Shown one piece after another: positions 44,208 to 56,273 of a stretch of DNA of 64,000 nt; within the stretch, counting starts at the first letter, position 1, and the number at the start of each line of letters is the position of its first letter. Source of the stretch: Anaeramoeba flamelloides (Eukaryota > Metamonada > Anaeramoebidae); the NCBI GenBank assembly GCA_027625915.1, contig JANTQA010000015.1, positions 8,523,001 to 8,587,000 of the forward strand, given 5' to 3'. The position numbers and the translations under genes are program-made. Below the pieces are notes generated by a model. The model saw only the letters and a list, made by a program, of their open reading frames with translations. It did no database searches and was not told the DNA's origin.

Positions 44208-44730
44208 CAATTCAAAATTTTTAACACACCAAAATTCAATTTGTGAAAAAAAAAACTTATTTAATCAATTAAAGAAGAAATACCAAATTAGAACCATTCA
44301 CTAATTGAAATGTTAACACTTGTTTATAAATTACAATACTCACAAAACAATAAATAAATAATTATCAATACAAATAAATCTAGGGTGTGTTAAAAATTTT
44401 GGAGAGAGCAAAACAAAAAAATACATTAGTAAATTTGTTGAAATTCTATTAGGAATATTGATCGATCAAATGTTTAGATACTACCAACTAATTTTATATG
44501 AGTTCTTCCATTTATACAATTCGACTTTAACATAATATCGATGGTTGAAAAAATTTTTTGATCCAACGAAACAAATTACGTAATTCAAACAATGAAATGA
44601 AAACAAAAACTAAAAAGATGAAAAAATGATTTTCATAACTTACAAAAATCAAAATTTTCTCAAATTTGAATGAAATTGTATTATTACGATTGTTTGGAAC
44701 GTTTTATCTGTGTGGAAAATTTTGAATTTT
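44208..44730. mobile_element. Tc1-like non-autonomous element relic
   Basis: End-type sequences AATTCAAAATTTTTAACACACC at the left and TGTGTGGAAAATTTTGAATTTTAG at the right are inverted relatives. Another end-like motif (GTGTGTTAAAAATTTTGG) sits at about 44386. The interior (TGATCGATCAAATG, GATACTACCAACTAATT, TTTTTTGATCCAA) aligns with 56740-56890. The end sequences resemble those of the Tc1 relic at 51.6 kb (TTCCAAAAATTGGGGCACAC). No transposase was recognised. Confidence 0.5.
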
Positions 44731-46800
44731 AGTTTATATTTTCAATAAATTTTCGAAACATATGAAATTATTTTATATATTTGTTATGGTTTTCAATCAC
44801 AAATTTCAATTAAAATTAATAATTTAACTGTTAAATTTTACGAAATATTGTGCGGTCTCGCGTGGTAGGTGCATTTTACCATTTTTAAAATTTTAATTGC
44901 AAAAACCATACTGAAAAATATTTTTTTGAGTAGTATGGGAGATTGAAACTTTGAAAATTAAACTGTATTAGTTGCCCTATTTGTGAAGAGGGGGGGAATG
45001 AATCAGAGTTGAATCTTTATATTTTGAATTTTTTGAACATTTTTTTTTATTAAATTTTTGATTTTATAAATGTAGGTTTTGGATCCAAGAAATATGTGTC
45101 TATGGGTTCTTGAAATGAACTAAGGCATAAATCAAAAAAATGAACAAGGGAAGGTTGAATTTTGAACTAATCCTAAGTTTTTTACTATCAAATAAGAAAG
45201 ATTTAACAATTTCAAATACATTTTTATAATCAATAAACTCAAAAAAATAACCAATACTTTAGTAGAAATGGATATGAAATCATAAAATTTTCTATAGAAT
45301 AAATTTAAATCGCATAATTTTTTTTTTGCTTTGGAATTTCACTATTATCCCAATAAAATTTTATTTGATGAATTTTGATGGTATTTTTCTCAACCTATTC
45401 CTCAGAAAATCCTTAATTTTTCAAGGAAGGCCCAATACAATTTTTTTTTTTTTTTTTCAATTAAATTACAATACAATTATTTTTATAATTATGGTAAATT
45501 TTCATCAGAATGTGATAACAGTTTCAAATAGTAAAAGTAGAATATGGAAAATAAAATAAATTATTGATCTTAATAAAAACTGTAAACCACTTTAACAAAT
45601 TGGTATCTACTTAAGTTGAAAAAAAAAAAATATTTTTTATCTTTAATTATGTTTACATTTAATATAATTCATTAATTGTTATATTCTGACTGATTATTCA
45701 GTTATTCGATTAATTAATGAAAAAAAAATAAATATTTACAACTTTTTATTTTTTCTGTTTTGTGATTTTTGTGATCATTTTTTTATTTAATTGTAAAATA
45801 AATATGTGTTTGATATTTGAATTAATTTAATTACTTTTTTTTTGGTTTTCTTTTTTTTTTCCTATAATAACAAAAAATTGTCTAAAAATAATAAAAAAAA
45901 AAAAGAAAATAAATTTCAAAATAAAATTATAGATAGAAACAGCAGTTACCAAATTAAATTTCCATATTTATAAAAAAAAAACTTTTTTAAATAGTCATAT
46001 TATAATACATTACGACAATTCTATCATAATACTTTTTTATTATTGCATTTTTATTGGTAATTTTTTTCTTTCGTGAAACAATCCAAAAATAAATATCCCC
46101 TTTGGAAATACAATAAATTTTCATTTATTTTTCTCATATTTATTTTTCTTTTGTATCCCAAAATTTTAGATTTAATTCATTTAATTCCCAGGTAACTTCT
46201 ATTTAATATTTTAATTAATAGTTGATTCTATTTAATTAAAAATGGACCTAAGTTTTTCAAATTAAATATCGTTTTACTTTTATAAAACTTCCTTAAAAAA
46301 TTTCCACAACTTCTTATTATTTTATTTTTTATGTTAGTATTTGTGTATTTTTCGTTTTTTGTTTCTTCATTGTCTTCTTTTCATGACCTGAATAAAAAAA
46401 CCGTTGTATCATATTTCTCAACAGATTCCTATTTATATTTTTAAAATTTTCAAGCTCTTTTTTACTTATTGATTTAAAAAAAAAACTTAGACAAAGAATA
46501 CACTAATCAAATTACTTATAAATACAAAATATGGTTTGAAAAAAAAAAAAAAAAAAAGTGTATATATTAAATTCTTTGATCAAAAAAAAAAAAAAAACAA
46601 AGAGATTCAACGATAAAGGGAAGAGGTTGAATTCTTGAAATAATAAAACAACAACAAATACCAACTAACAGAAAAAAAAAAAATACATAAATTAAAAGTA
46701 AAAATTCATAATTAACATGATTAATACAATTAGATGGAAAATTAATAATCTAAAATAAAATAAAACCGATCAATAAATCTAAACCTCATCTCACTAAAAG

Positions 46801-47130
46801 GTTCCCTGCCAAAAATAAAAACTTGAATTTTTTTTTCAGAATCAACCAACATAAGATTGTTTAGAAATAAGAAACATCATAAACTTCAGGCGAGATCTCA
46901 TGTGTATCCATAAAAGAAATACCTGGACAAACTACAAATTTGTAAAAAAAAAATTTGGAACCCTTTCATTTCAATGTCTTGTATAAAATTTCTCATATTC
47001 TTTGAAAAATTAAAATTGTTCATAAAATGATTTCTTAAGTAGTAAGTGTATTCATTTTAACGAAATTACATTGATCTGAAATTTTTAGTGTTTATTTTTT
47101 TTTTTAAAAAGTTATTTTTTTTTAAAATTG
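46801..47130 (+). repeat. Dispersed repeat shared with 18361-18715
   Basis: Colinear diverged copy of the repeat at 18.4 kb, again followed by T-run and A-run tracts. Family unknown. Confidence 0.5.
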
Positions 47131-47289
47131 ATAATTCAAAAAAAAAAAAAAGGAATAAAAAAAGAAAAAAAACAATTTTACAACAAAAAAAAACATTTGT
47201 ATAAAAAAAAATAATCAAAAAAAAAAATTAAAAATAAAATATCAAAGATTTATTCTATTTGTAAATTATTCTCAAAAGTTAATCGAATT

Positions 47290-47400
47290 ATGAAATAAAA
47301 TAAAAGAAAAGGAAAAAGAAAAAAAAAAAAAGAAAGAAAAAGAAAAAGAAAAAAAACAAGAAAAAGAAAGATAAAGAAGAAAAAAAAAATAAATAAAATC
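47290..47400 (+). repeat. Purine-rich (GAAAAA)n tract
   Basis: About 110 bases are almost all A and G on the plus strand, immediately downstream of the ankyrin gene's stop (minus-strand gene). No coding role; possibly part of the 3' flank. Confidence 0.75.
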
Positions 47401-47438
47401 AAGACAAGAATGAAAAGAAAAACCAAAAAATTAAAATA

Positions 47439-50312
47439 TTAAAAATTCCATAACAAATCACGAATTTTCACTGTGTTTAATAATAAAATAAGTAAGGGAG
47501 TTTTTTTTTTAGAATTGGTTAAGTTTATATTGGCACCGAGTTGTATTAATAATTTAATTAAAGCTATGTTTGGTTTTTCGTTTTGGCAAGAAAAGTGAAA
47601 GGGTGAAAGTTTATTAAGGTTTGGTTCATTAACATTGGCGCCGCTTTGGATTAAATACTTTACGATTTGCAAATTGGGGCATTCCAGTTTGCAAATAAAA
47701 TGTAGAGGTGTATTAAAGCGGTGGTCTTTCATATTAATTTTTGCACCATTTTCGATACAGTATTGGATCATTGGTAAAGCGGTGTTTTCATTTCGGCAAA
47801 GCGAATGTAAAGGCGTCATTTTTTCGCCGACTGAGGGCACATTGGGATCAGATTTATTATCGATAAACAATTTAATTAATTCAAATGAGGGGTTAGTTTT
47901 GTTACAAATGTAACCGAGGGGTGTCAATTGTTTGCTTTTTTCTGGGTTTACGGATGCGCCCTTCTGAATCAAATAATTTACGGTTTCAAAAGAGGGGTTT
48001 GACTTTGAAGCGACTTGGTGCAGCATGGTTAAATTGTTTTCGTCCTTGACAGTGACGTCTGCGCCGTTTTCGACCAATAATTCGATAATTTCCAAATTAG
48101 GATCTTCTCTCATGCAAATCATGTATAAGGGTGTGGTTAAATCCTTTTTTTTAGCGTTGAGGTTTGCACCTTTTTCAATAAAGTATTTGATCAGATCAAT
48201 GCTTGGGTTTGGGTGGTAGCAAAGGAAATGCAAGGGTGTCCAGAGGGTATTCTTAGTCACTGCATTAATATCGGCCTTATTTTCGATCAAATATTTGATC
48301 AAATCCATTGGCGGGTTCTCCCGGTTGCAAAGTCGATGCAGGGGGGTTTCGTCGTCTTGGTCTTTCAGATTAGGGTTTGCGCCATTTGCGATCAAGTATT
48401 TGGCAATTTCCATTGGCGGGCTGTCGTTATTACAAAGGAAATGGAGAGAGGAGGATAAAAAGCTATCAGTTTGGGCATTAACATCGGCGCCATTTGAAAC
48501 AAATAATTTGAAGATTTCCAAATTTGGTTTCTTTTCTGTGGAAATTAAATGAAGAGGGGTGATCCCTTTGGAATCAAATAATTTGACATTTGCGCCATTT
48601 GCGATCAAATATTTTAAAAGCTCAAGGTTTGGGTTGGTGTGCCTGCAAATATAAATCAGTGGGGTGAGTTGTTCACTATCAACACAATTAACATCTGCCC
48701 CATTTTCAATTAATAATTTGATCAATTTGATGGACAATTTTTCTTGGTTGCAAAGAAAATGCAAAGGTGTTGATTGCTCGTTTTCGGTTTTCATATTTAT
48801 TTTGGCGCCATTTTGGATAAAGTATTCCATCGACTGGTAAATGATTTCTTTGTCCTTTAAATTACAAAGTAAATGTAAAGAGGTGAGCCCATTTTTCATT
48901 TGAGAATTGACATCGATGCCGTTTTCAATTAACAATTTCCTGGCCTGTAACGAATTGTCGTTATAGCAGAGCAAATGTAGTGCGTTTGCCTTTTGGCTCG
49001 TAATCAAATTTAAATCGATACCCTTCTCAATAAAATACTCGATTAACCCGAGATTAGGATCTGCATAATAACACAAATTGTGGAGAATTGTGAACCCGTG
49101 GGAGTCTTGCAAATTGATATTGGCTCCGTTTTCAATCAGGTATTTGATGATTTCCACGTTGGGGTTCTTTCTATGTGACACCCAATGAAGAACAGACCTC
49201 TTGGTGACATGCGTTTGTGCATTGATGTCACATCCCAAGGCAACCAAATATTTAATAACCTCAAATTTTGGATTTTCCTGCTTCGCTACAGTATGCAAAA
49301 TGGTAAATTTCAAAACATCCTTGGCATTGATTTTGTAATTTTTCTTGACAAAATACTTGATGACATCCAAGGACGCATGCTTTAAGCCACAATAAAAATG
49401 CAGCGCAGTCCTGTTGCTTCCCAGAGTTGTCGCGTTTACATTTGCCCCTCTCCCAATTAAATACGTGATGTCTTTAAATGTTGCGCTGTCTGTTGATGTC
49501 AGATCTTCACGGAGGGCAAGTAAATGTAATGGTGTCAGCTTTAAGTACATTTTGCAATTCACGTCTGCTCCGCGGGAGCACAAATTCCGAAGCCACTGCC
49601 CAGTTAAATTGGTTTTCCTTTTTTTTTCATCATAGAGACAGACACCATGTAAGCCCGTTGCCTTTGTGGAGCTGTCTAAGGACTTTGTTGCAATGTTGTC
49701 CACTTTTTGGTTGTTATTATTTTGCTTGTTGCCTTTGTTTTTTGTATTCTTACGATTTCGGTTTTTGTTTTTGTTTTTGCCTTTGTTTCTGTTTGCATAA
49801 AAGACATTGTTTAATTGACTGGCCTTCCCGTACAATATCGTGTTCCATAATTTTAAAAAGGTATTGCCCTTATTGGTTTTTTTTGTACATTGGTGTTCTA
49901 AAAACTTGACAAGCACTTTCTTCATCAAAGATTGGAATTGAGACAATTCCAACAGCAAAATACAAGACCTTTTGTTTTGATCATTAATAAAGGGATTCGC
50001 TCCCTTGGAAACTAAATAAATCATTACCTCTTCATGCTCGGGTGTAAACTCTTCTAATTTATTACAAAGAACCAAGATCGGTGTTGCTTTGTCGTGCTGT
50101 GGATCCGGGATATTTAAGTCTGCTCCTAATGAGACCAATTTTTGAAAGGCTTTTAATTCTGGGCACTTGTGCTGAGAACATAGCCAATGAAGCCTTGTTC
50201 TATAGCTTTCAAAGTTGTTGTTCACAGTTTGTTTGGTTAATTGTGCTTGGATTTCTTTTAAATAGTCGATTTTTCTATTTCGTAAAAAAAATTCTTCATC
50301 GTCAAGTTCCAT
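47439..50312 (-). CDS. Ankyrin-repeat protein, ~24 repeats
   Basis: A 957-residue single-exon protein built almost wholly of ankyrin repeats, i.e. a protein-interaction scaffold. I start at the ATG at 50312 (MELDDEEFF), since the frame continues upstream without an ATG. Two or three diverged repeats form the N-terminal block (LHWLCSQHKC, LVSLGADLNIPD, LVSKGANPFIND). A Lys/Asn-rich linker (about residues 177-215, KNKNRNRKN type) follows, then a near-continuous array of about 21 repeats to the C-terminus. The repeats follow TPLHxLCxxxNPNLEIIKYLIENGADVNxxD, with Cys after LHxL and Asn-Pro between helices as unusual constant features. No kinase, SOCS, BTB or membrane domain is attached. The repeats are diverged at DNA level, so the array is not a recent tandem expansion. 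Regulation is not visible. Confidence 0.95.
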   Translation of the reverse strand: MELDDEEFFLRNRKIDYLKEIQAQLTKQTVNNNFESYRTRLHWLCSQHKCPELKAFQKLVSLGADLNIPDPQHDKATPILVLCNKLEEFTPEHEEVMIYLVSKGANPFINDQNKRSCILLLELSQFQSLMKKVLVKFLEHQCTKKTNKGNTFLKLWNTILYGKASQLNNVFYANRNKGKNKNKNRNRKNTKNKGNKQNNNNQKVDNIATKSLDSSTKATGLHGVCLYDEKKRKTNLTGQWLRNLCSRGADVNCKMYLKLTPLHLLALREDLTSTDSATFKDITYLIGRGANVNATTLGSNRTALHFYCGLKHASLDVIKYFVKKNYKINAKDVLKFTILHTVAKQENPKFEVIKYLVALGCDINAQTHVTKRSVLHWVSHRKNPNVEIIKYLIENGANINLQDSHGFTILHNLCYYADPNLGLIEYFIEKGIDLNLITSQKANALHLLCYNDNSLQARKLLIENGIDVNSQMKNGLTSLHLLCNLKDKEIIYQSMEYFIQNGAKINMKTENEQSTPLHFLCNQEKLSIKLIKLLIENGADVNCVDSEQLTPLIYICRHTNPNLELLKYLIANGANVKLFDSKGITPLHLISTEKKPNLEIFKLFVSNGADVNAQTDSFLSSSLHFLCNNDSPPMEIAKYLIANGANPNLKDQDDETPLHRLCNRENPPMDLIKYLIENKADINAVTKNTLWTPLHFLCYHPNPSIDLIKYFIEKGANLNAKKKDLTTPLYMICMREDPNLEIIELLVENGADVTVKDENNLTMLHQVASKSNPSFETVNYLIQKGASVNPEKSKQLTPLGYICNKTNPSFELIKLFIDNKSDPNVPSVGEKMTPLHSLCRNENTALPMIQYCIENGAKINMKDHRFNTPLHFICKLECPNLQIVKYLIQSGANVNEPNLNKLSPFHFSCQNEKPNIALIKLLIQLGANINLTNSKKKTPLLILLLNTVKIRDLLWNF

Positions 50313-53137
50313 TTTGGTGTATGTTTTGTTTGGTTTTTTTTTTTGTTGCAAAAAAATAACAAGAAAAAGAAAAAAAAAATGAAAAAGAGTACTAGAATCT
50401 AAAATATTATCGAAGAGTTGTTTTGAGATTTTATTGCTTTTTTTTGAAGATTATAATATTTTTGAAGAAACTTTTTTTTTTAATTTTTGTGAATTGAATA
50501 ACAGAAAGACACAAAGAGATTGAAGTTTTTATATAGTGTTGTTCTAAAAAATGGTTTCTATTTGTTGAGTAGTGTTTGTTTAATTTATTTTTCATTTTTG
50601 GATGACTAATAGATCAACAAAATACTTTTCTGGTTGTGAGATTTATTTTATAAGAGTTGCGAAAACAACTCTAATTAGAAATCAAAGAAAAAAAGAATTC
50701 AAATGGGATAGTGTGAAGCAAAAAGAGATGATGTTTGGATGTTTTTTGGCATAATATTTCTTAATTTGATATTATTGTTTGTTGATTTTTAACTCTGATT
50801 TATTTTTTTTTTTTCACAAAAGGTAATTGAGTAATTATTTTCTCAAAGGTGGGATAATTAAAATTAGATAAACATGCTCAATTTATCAACTTGAGGAGAT
50901 TATATATCATTTTACAAAGAATTCATTTTAACCAATTATTTTTTCAGTAAAAAAGTTTTTGATTCTTTTTTAGACCAAATTTTATATCAAAATAAAAAAT
51001 TGATGTATATACCAAAGATTTTTAATTTGAAAAAATCTGACTTTTAGTAATTTTCGAGAGTCTGTATTCACAAATAACTTTAAATATATATTTTTATTTT
51101 AAAAATACAATAAAAATAAATTGATTATTGAATCATTGAAGATAAGAAAAAATTGATCTTTTATATTATTTTCAAATATTATTTCAATTTCTTGAAATTT
51201 AAAGACTAGGCAATATTTTTTTTTTAACTATTCAGAATATCAACAAGAAACTAATAAGTATTATAATCAGATATTTTTGGTATATATATATATATATATA
51301 TTATTATTATTATTTTATTTTGAATTATTTGTTCTTGTTTGAAAATATTTAAATATTTAAGAAATATTAGTAAAATCTATTGCTACTTTAGTGTCTTTTT
51401 GAAATTACCTCCCACTGAAATAATTCAGATTGTATTATCTATTATTAATTATGAAATAATCAAATAGAATAGAATTCCTTTATTCGTATAAGTTGAATTG
51501 TTCTGGCTTTAAAAAAGTTTTTTTGGGAGAATTTTTAGCTGAGGGGGTTGATGGTGTTTTTATCAAATATATATCTTGACAAAAAGAAAAAATTGGTAAG
51601 AAAAATAAACTGAATAAAGAAATATATATATATATATATAAACTCAATTCCAAAAATTGGGGCACACCTTCAAAATCAATTTAATTCCAAGAAAAGTCAT
51701 ATTTGACTCTTAAATAGAAACATTAGATATTAACAATCAATGTAAATAATTTTAAAGTTAATTATTTATCATTTTTTTTCATTATTTTTTGATTTTTGAT
51801 TTTCAATAATTTTTTTGATTTTTTTTGTATTGTTTTTTTTTTCAAAACTTTTCGAAAATCTCAAAATCACTTTAAAATGAAATTTAAAAGTATTCATTCT
51901 GATCACAAAAAAAATTTTTTTTTTTTTCTCTCAAAAAGTAAAAAGTTTCTTTTTTTATCGAGAAAATATTTTTTTGAAAAAAAATCATGATATGGGGTGC
52001 TAGGACACATGGCCTACAAACAGACCTTATTATTATTAATGGAAGTGTGAATACTGAATGTATTATTAATGATATTATCAAAAAAAATCAAATGTAATTC
52101 AACTGGCTAATTCAGAATATAGTGAGTTGAAATGGATTTTCCAAAAGGATGGAGCTTGTCCACATACCTCAAAAAAAAAAACACAAACTTACTTAAACCG
52201 GGGATTTAATGTTCTGGACCCTTGACCCCCAATTCCACAAGATTTAAACCCAATTGGGAATTTATGGATACTAAACTGAAAAATTGTAACCAAAAAACGA
52301 AGAAGAATTTTTAAAATTTTCACTAATGTATGAAATACTTTGAGTTGGGAAACCTAAGATAATTAGTAAACTCTATATTTTAAAGGATAGATTTAGTTAT
52401 CAAAAGACAAGCTGAATCTATTAATGGTTTTTATTAATTTTTCTTTCAATAAAAATGGATTTTTTGGTAACCGTGTTCCAAAAATAGGGGCACACTTTTT
52501 TTTCTTTTTTCTTTTTTATTTTTCGAATTGAATGTTAAATTTACTATAAAATATATAAATAGTATTAATTAAATATTTTCAGGTCTTTTATTATTTTAAT
52601 GTTCAAGTATTGTGTATTTTGAAGTATATTTTTATTAATGTAATTTTTTTTTTGTGTCCCATTTTTTGGAATTGATTTTATATATATATATATAAATATA
52701 AAACGGGTAATAATAATTACATTGTTTTCAAATAAAGTATTTTGCTTTTATAAAAAGTTCTTTTTAAATATAGTTGTATTATTTTTATACATTATTTAAG
52801 TACACTTTCTTCAAAGGTAATATGATTTCTTTCTCATTTTTAATAAAAATAAATTTTTCTTAAAGAATTTGAAACAATACTGATATTTAAAATTTTGAAA
52901 AATGTGAAAAATTGTATCTAACTTTTTAAACTGAGAATTCATTTAGGAGAATGACATAATAGGAAGTTTGGTCTTGTCATAATCAGATTTTTAATCTATT
53001 TTAACGAATTAACGATGTATAAAATTTTTTTATGAATTCACTATTATAATTTCTTGTTTTATTTTTATTTTAGGTTGATGGTAGTTTAAAAACTAATGTC
53101 ACATACCATCATTTGTTACAAATGATACACCTGGCCC

Positions 53138-53172
<35 letters not shown>

Positions 53173-54887
53173 AAACAAACCTACTACCAAGGAATTATAT
53201 CAGCTGAATAGTTTTTTTTTTTAAATCTTTGACTTCCGGTTTGTGAATAATAATAAATAAATAAAGGTCTTATCATTCACACTATTAAATTTTAGAATTC
53301 AAACAAAAAAAATATTTTTCACAAAAAGAAAAATATTAAAATTGATTATTTAACCAATAATAAAATATTAAATCTTCCTATTTTCATTACTTGACCCCTT
53401 TCTGATTTTTTTTTTGGCCAATTCATAAATTATTTGTCAAAAAAATATGAAAAAAAGAGCCAATAATGGAATATAATCTTACTTCAAACACACTATTAAA
53501 TTTTATTGAAAGGTGAGAATTTTTTTAAAAGTATTAACAACTTAATTTCTTTTTGTGAAATTGTACAAAAAAGTCACATATTGTATGATTATCGTGTTAA
53601 AAGATCATATCAAAATATATGATATTATTTAGATATAATACATATTTATTTTCAAGAAAAGTATTATATTAATATAATAACAAAAAAATAGATTTAAACT
53701 TTTTTTCATTAAAAGTTGAAAATGTTATGTTTTATTTTGTATATTTTTAATTTTTCATTACTAAATGTTTTAAACGGGATCAATTTGAATTTAAATAATT
53801 ATTTATCAAATATTATCACCCTCAGAACTTGTATTCCACTACAGAAACTCTTTCTGAAAAAAATATAAAAAAATTAATCTGAGTTAAAAAAAAAAAAAAA
53901 AAAAAAAAATCTAGCAAGAAAACATATAAAATAATTCTAAAATTCTGTAATTAAGGAATGAATCAAACATTTACCTTTGGCTCTATTTATCAGATCACCG
54001 AATCATAATTGTTATATTTTTAAAAAAATTCCCGGGAAAAAAAAATATATTAGTGATTTCTTATTGAAAAGATGAGTCTTAAATAAAGAGTTAATCAAAG
54101 CTAAAAAATCTCACATCAAATATTCATCCACAGCTTGCCCAATAAATTTCATTTACATATCTTGAAAATTAATTGTCGGCAAATAAACACCAGTTTTATC
54201 AATGGAAAAACAAATTAAAATAAAAGTTTTAACAAGAATATTAAATACTAAAAATAATACATTAAAAACTCCTTAATACCAAAAAATTATCATTTTTTCT
54301 TTCTTTTTCTGACCATGTTTGTAAAATTATCAATTTAATATTTAATAATTTAAATCAAAATAGAATACCACGATATATTCCAAATACTTTCCTTTCATTT
54401 GTGACATCACCCTTAAAAGATAAGTTAAATTCTTTAACTTTTCAAAAAAACTACCTCAAATTAAACACAATAATATTTCAAAAAAAAGAACTTATATTTC
54501 ATAATTGTTGAACTTAAGAGTGGTTTTTAATATTTTTAATTTAGACTTATATTAATAATCTGCATTACGATTTAAAACGAGAGAAAGAAAAAACATTGTA
54601 AAACCCTTTTACAAAGAAAGTTATTTTTAACTATTTTATTATTGTTTTGGATTAATTAAGGAGGTTTGGACTATCTCTATCAAATAAAAGTAGTCTCAAT
54701 CATTGTTTAACCATCTTGGCTTTATGAATATGACTTTGTAATAATTGTAAATAATGAATTTTAATAAGATCTTGATTGATTTGAATTCAATTTTCAGAGA
54801 ACTTTTTTTTTCATTTTTTTTTCAGTTTTCAACCCAACTTTTTTATTGAAAACAAAAGCTTCATTTGTGAGAACTAATAATTTTCAA
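50313..54887. other. Intergenic stretch with a decayed Tc1 transposon
   Basis: The only recognisable content is the Tc1/mariner relic at 51641-52678 and homopolymer runs (for example an A-run of about 28 at 53143-53170 and another at about 53885-53909). The first few hundred bases upstream of the ankyrin gene should contain its promoter, but no motif stands out. Confidence 0.55.
51641..52678 (+). mobile_element. Tc1/mariner-family DNA transposon, degenerate
   Basis: About 1.04 kb, inserted within (TA)n so that TA flanks both ends. Left end AACTCAATTCCAAAAATTGG continues GGCACAC; the right end is its inverted relative (GTGTCCCATTTTTTGG then AATTGATTTTA). A second end-like motif (TTCCAAAAATAGGGGCACAC) lies at about 52472. 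The plus strand carries transposase remnants: an ATGATATGG segment at 51987 giving MIWGARTHGLQTDLIIING, the QKDGACPHTS block with the second catalytic Asp at about 52145, and QDLNPIGNLW at about 52238, where the usual Glu after 'NPI' is Gly. The N-terminal DNA-binding half is not recognisable, and a frame break plus stops separate the blocks. The element is dead and shorter than the usual 1.3-1.6 kb. Confidence 0.85.
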
Positions 54888-56273
54888 ATGAATTTCTTCA
54901 CTTTTTCTCTTTTGTTAATCATTTGTAATTATTGTTTTACTGAACAACAGACCAAGGAGCAAGTTGAACAAGTCCAAGAAATTGTTAACAACAAAATTAT
55001 TTTTACACATTTAAGTGAATATTTAGACAACGAGCTTGATGACATAATAGATGAAAGCAATGTACTAATTGAAGAAGTAAATGCTTTAAATCACAAACTC
55101 GACAAACCAGGTCCAATAGAAAATTTCGACAATACAAACAAAGAGCAACCAGAAACAATTTTGGAGGACTTTCGTTCATTACCAGATTTTGAGTCAAAAT
55201 TTTTCCAGCTTGAGAAAAGAACGAACACCATTTCAAAACAATTAAAGGATCTAGGGTCTTCCTTTTTGAAAAATTTTGAAAAAGAAAAAGTAAAGGGATC
55301 CACAAAGGGTGGGTCAGCTTGGAATGAAAAGCAAGAAAATTTTGAAAAGCAACTCGACAGCGAATTACAATCCCTTTCGGCCCTTGTTGCAACCCACGAA
55401 GAACAATTAAACATTGCAACCAAAAGATTAGAAGCAAGATTAGCTGTTCACAAATGGTTAAGTGTTGAGTCTAGCAACCTCAGCCCGCAGTCAGATCATT
55501 TGAAAGCAATTGACCTTTTAGGCAATTTAAAAGAGCATTGGGACAACGAAAGGCAGAGCTTGGAACAAATACTCGAAAGACAACTTGACGATCTCGGATT
55601 AGATTTTGAAAAGACATTAGAGTCAATCAAAAGGGAGCAGCAAGAAATGGTCGAGCTCACTGGACACACTTCGCATGCGACAGAATTGTTTGGCAACGTC
55701 TTACCGCGAATCGAAAAAAGAATTAATTTGTTGAACGAATTACTAAGTGATAATCTCAAATCAGCAAAGCATTTGGAACACAAGATGTCATCAAAATCAC
55801 ACGAACTATATGGCGCAATTCATGATTTAGAAACTTCAGCTGAGTCAATTGAAAAAATTATAAACGACCATTTGTCTGAGTTCAAAACTGAAATTAATGA
55901 GATTTCGCAAGGAGGCATTTGGGAAAGCTATAACCAAAACGCGAATGACGATAGCAATATTGATGGGAATGACAAATATAATGAAATGGAAATGGAAAAT
56001 AAATTAATAAGCGCTTTATTTGAAATTTCGCTTCTCGATCTTTTAGATGAGAACGATCTGATAATGGATAAAATTCATCAAATTTTTGATAATAAAAAAC
56101 ATAAATATTTGGTCGATTTAGTTAAAAGAGATTCGGAAAAAATTGAATTGCAAGATCAATTCATACAAAAAATCGAAGAACAACGTGATACCTTTTTAAA
56201 ATCAAATTCTTTACAAAATATTAAATCATTGATAAAAAATGAAATCAAAAAAAGATTAAATAGTAATTTATAA
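54888..56273 (+). CDS. Secreted or luminal coiled-coil protein, family unknown
   Basis: A 461-residue protein from the ATG at 54888; the frame is open 14 codons upstream but without an ATG. It opens with a signal peptide (MNFFTFSLLLIICNYCFTEQ), probable cleavage after about residue 18, so the product enters the ER. The rest is highly charged, Glu/Lys/Leu/Asn-rich and predicted to be long helices with coiled-coil potential (residues ~25-75, ~105-135, ~155-200, ~225-345). A flexible Gly/Ser segment (GSTKGGSAWNE) lies at about 137-147 and an acidic Asn/Asp-rich stretch at about 363-378. Only the signal peptide has Cys residues, so there are no disulfides. No second membrane helix and no C-terminal HDEL-like signal (it ends LNSNL). 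I do not recognise the family. It could be a secreted structural protein or an ER/Golgi luminal factor. Confidence 0.8.
   Translation: MNFFTFSLLLIICNYCFTEQQTKEQVEQVQEIVNNKIIFTHLSEYLDNELDDIIDESNVLIEEVNALNHKLDKPGPIENFDNTNKEQPETILEDFRSLPDFESKFFQLEKRTNTISKQLKDLGSSFLKNFEKEKVKGSTKGGSAWNEKQENFEKQLDSELQSLSALVATHEEQLNIATKRLEARLAVHKWLSVESSNLSPQSDHLKAIDLLGNLKEHWDNERQSLEQILERQLDDLGLDFEKTLESIKREQQEMVELTGHTSHATELFGNVLPRIEKRINLLNELLSDNLKSAKHLEHKMSSKSHELYGAIHDLETSAESIEKIINDHLSEFKTEINEISQGGIWESYNQNANDDSNIDGNDKYNEMEMENKLISALFEISLLDLLDENDLIMDKIHQIFDNKKHKYLVDLVKRDSEKIELQDQFIQKIEEQRDTFLKSNSLQNIKSLIKNEIKKRLNSNL

Larger units (their letters stand above)
44133..47438. other. Gene-free AT-rich stretch with repeats
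   Basis: It holds a Tc1-like non-autonomous element (about 44208-44730), a partial family J copy (44860-45130), a dispersed repeat shared with 18.4 kb (46801-47130), a purine-rich tract (47290-47400) and many homopolymer runs. No gene is visible. Confidence 0.55.

Noticed and set aside
47635-50359. Many plus-strand frames opposite the ankyrin gene
   Set aside because: They are antisense shadows of the ankyrin repeats.
55003-55783. Minus-strand frames of 95-144 codons
   Set aside because: They are antisense shadows of the secreted coiled-coil gene.
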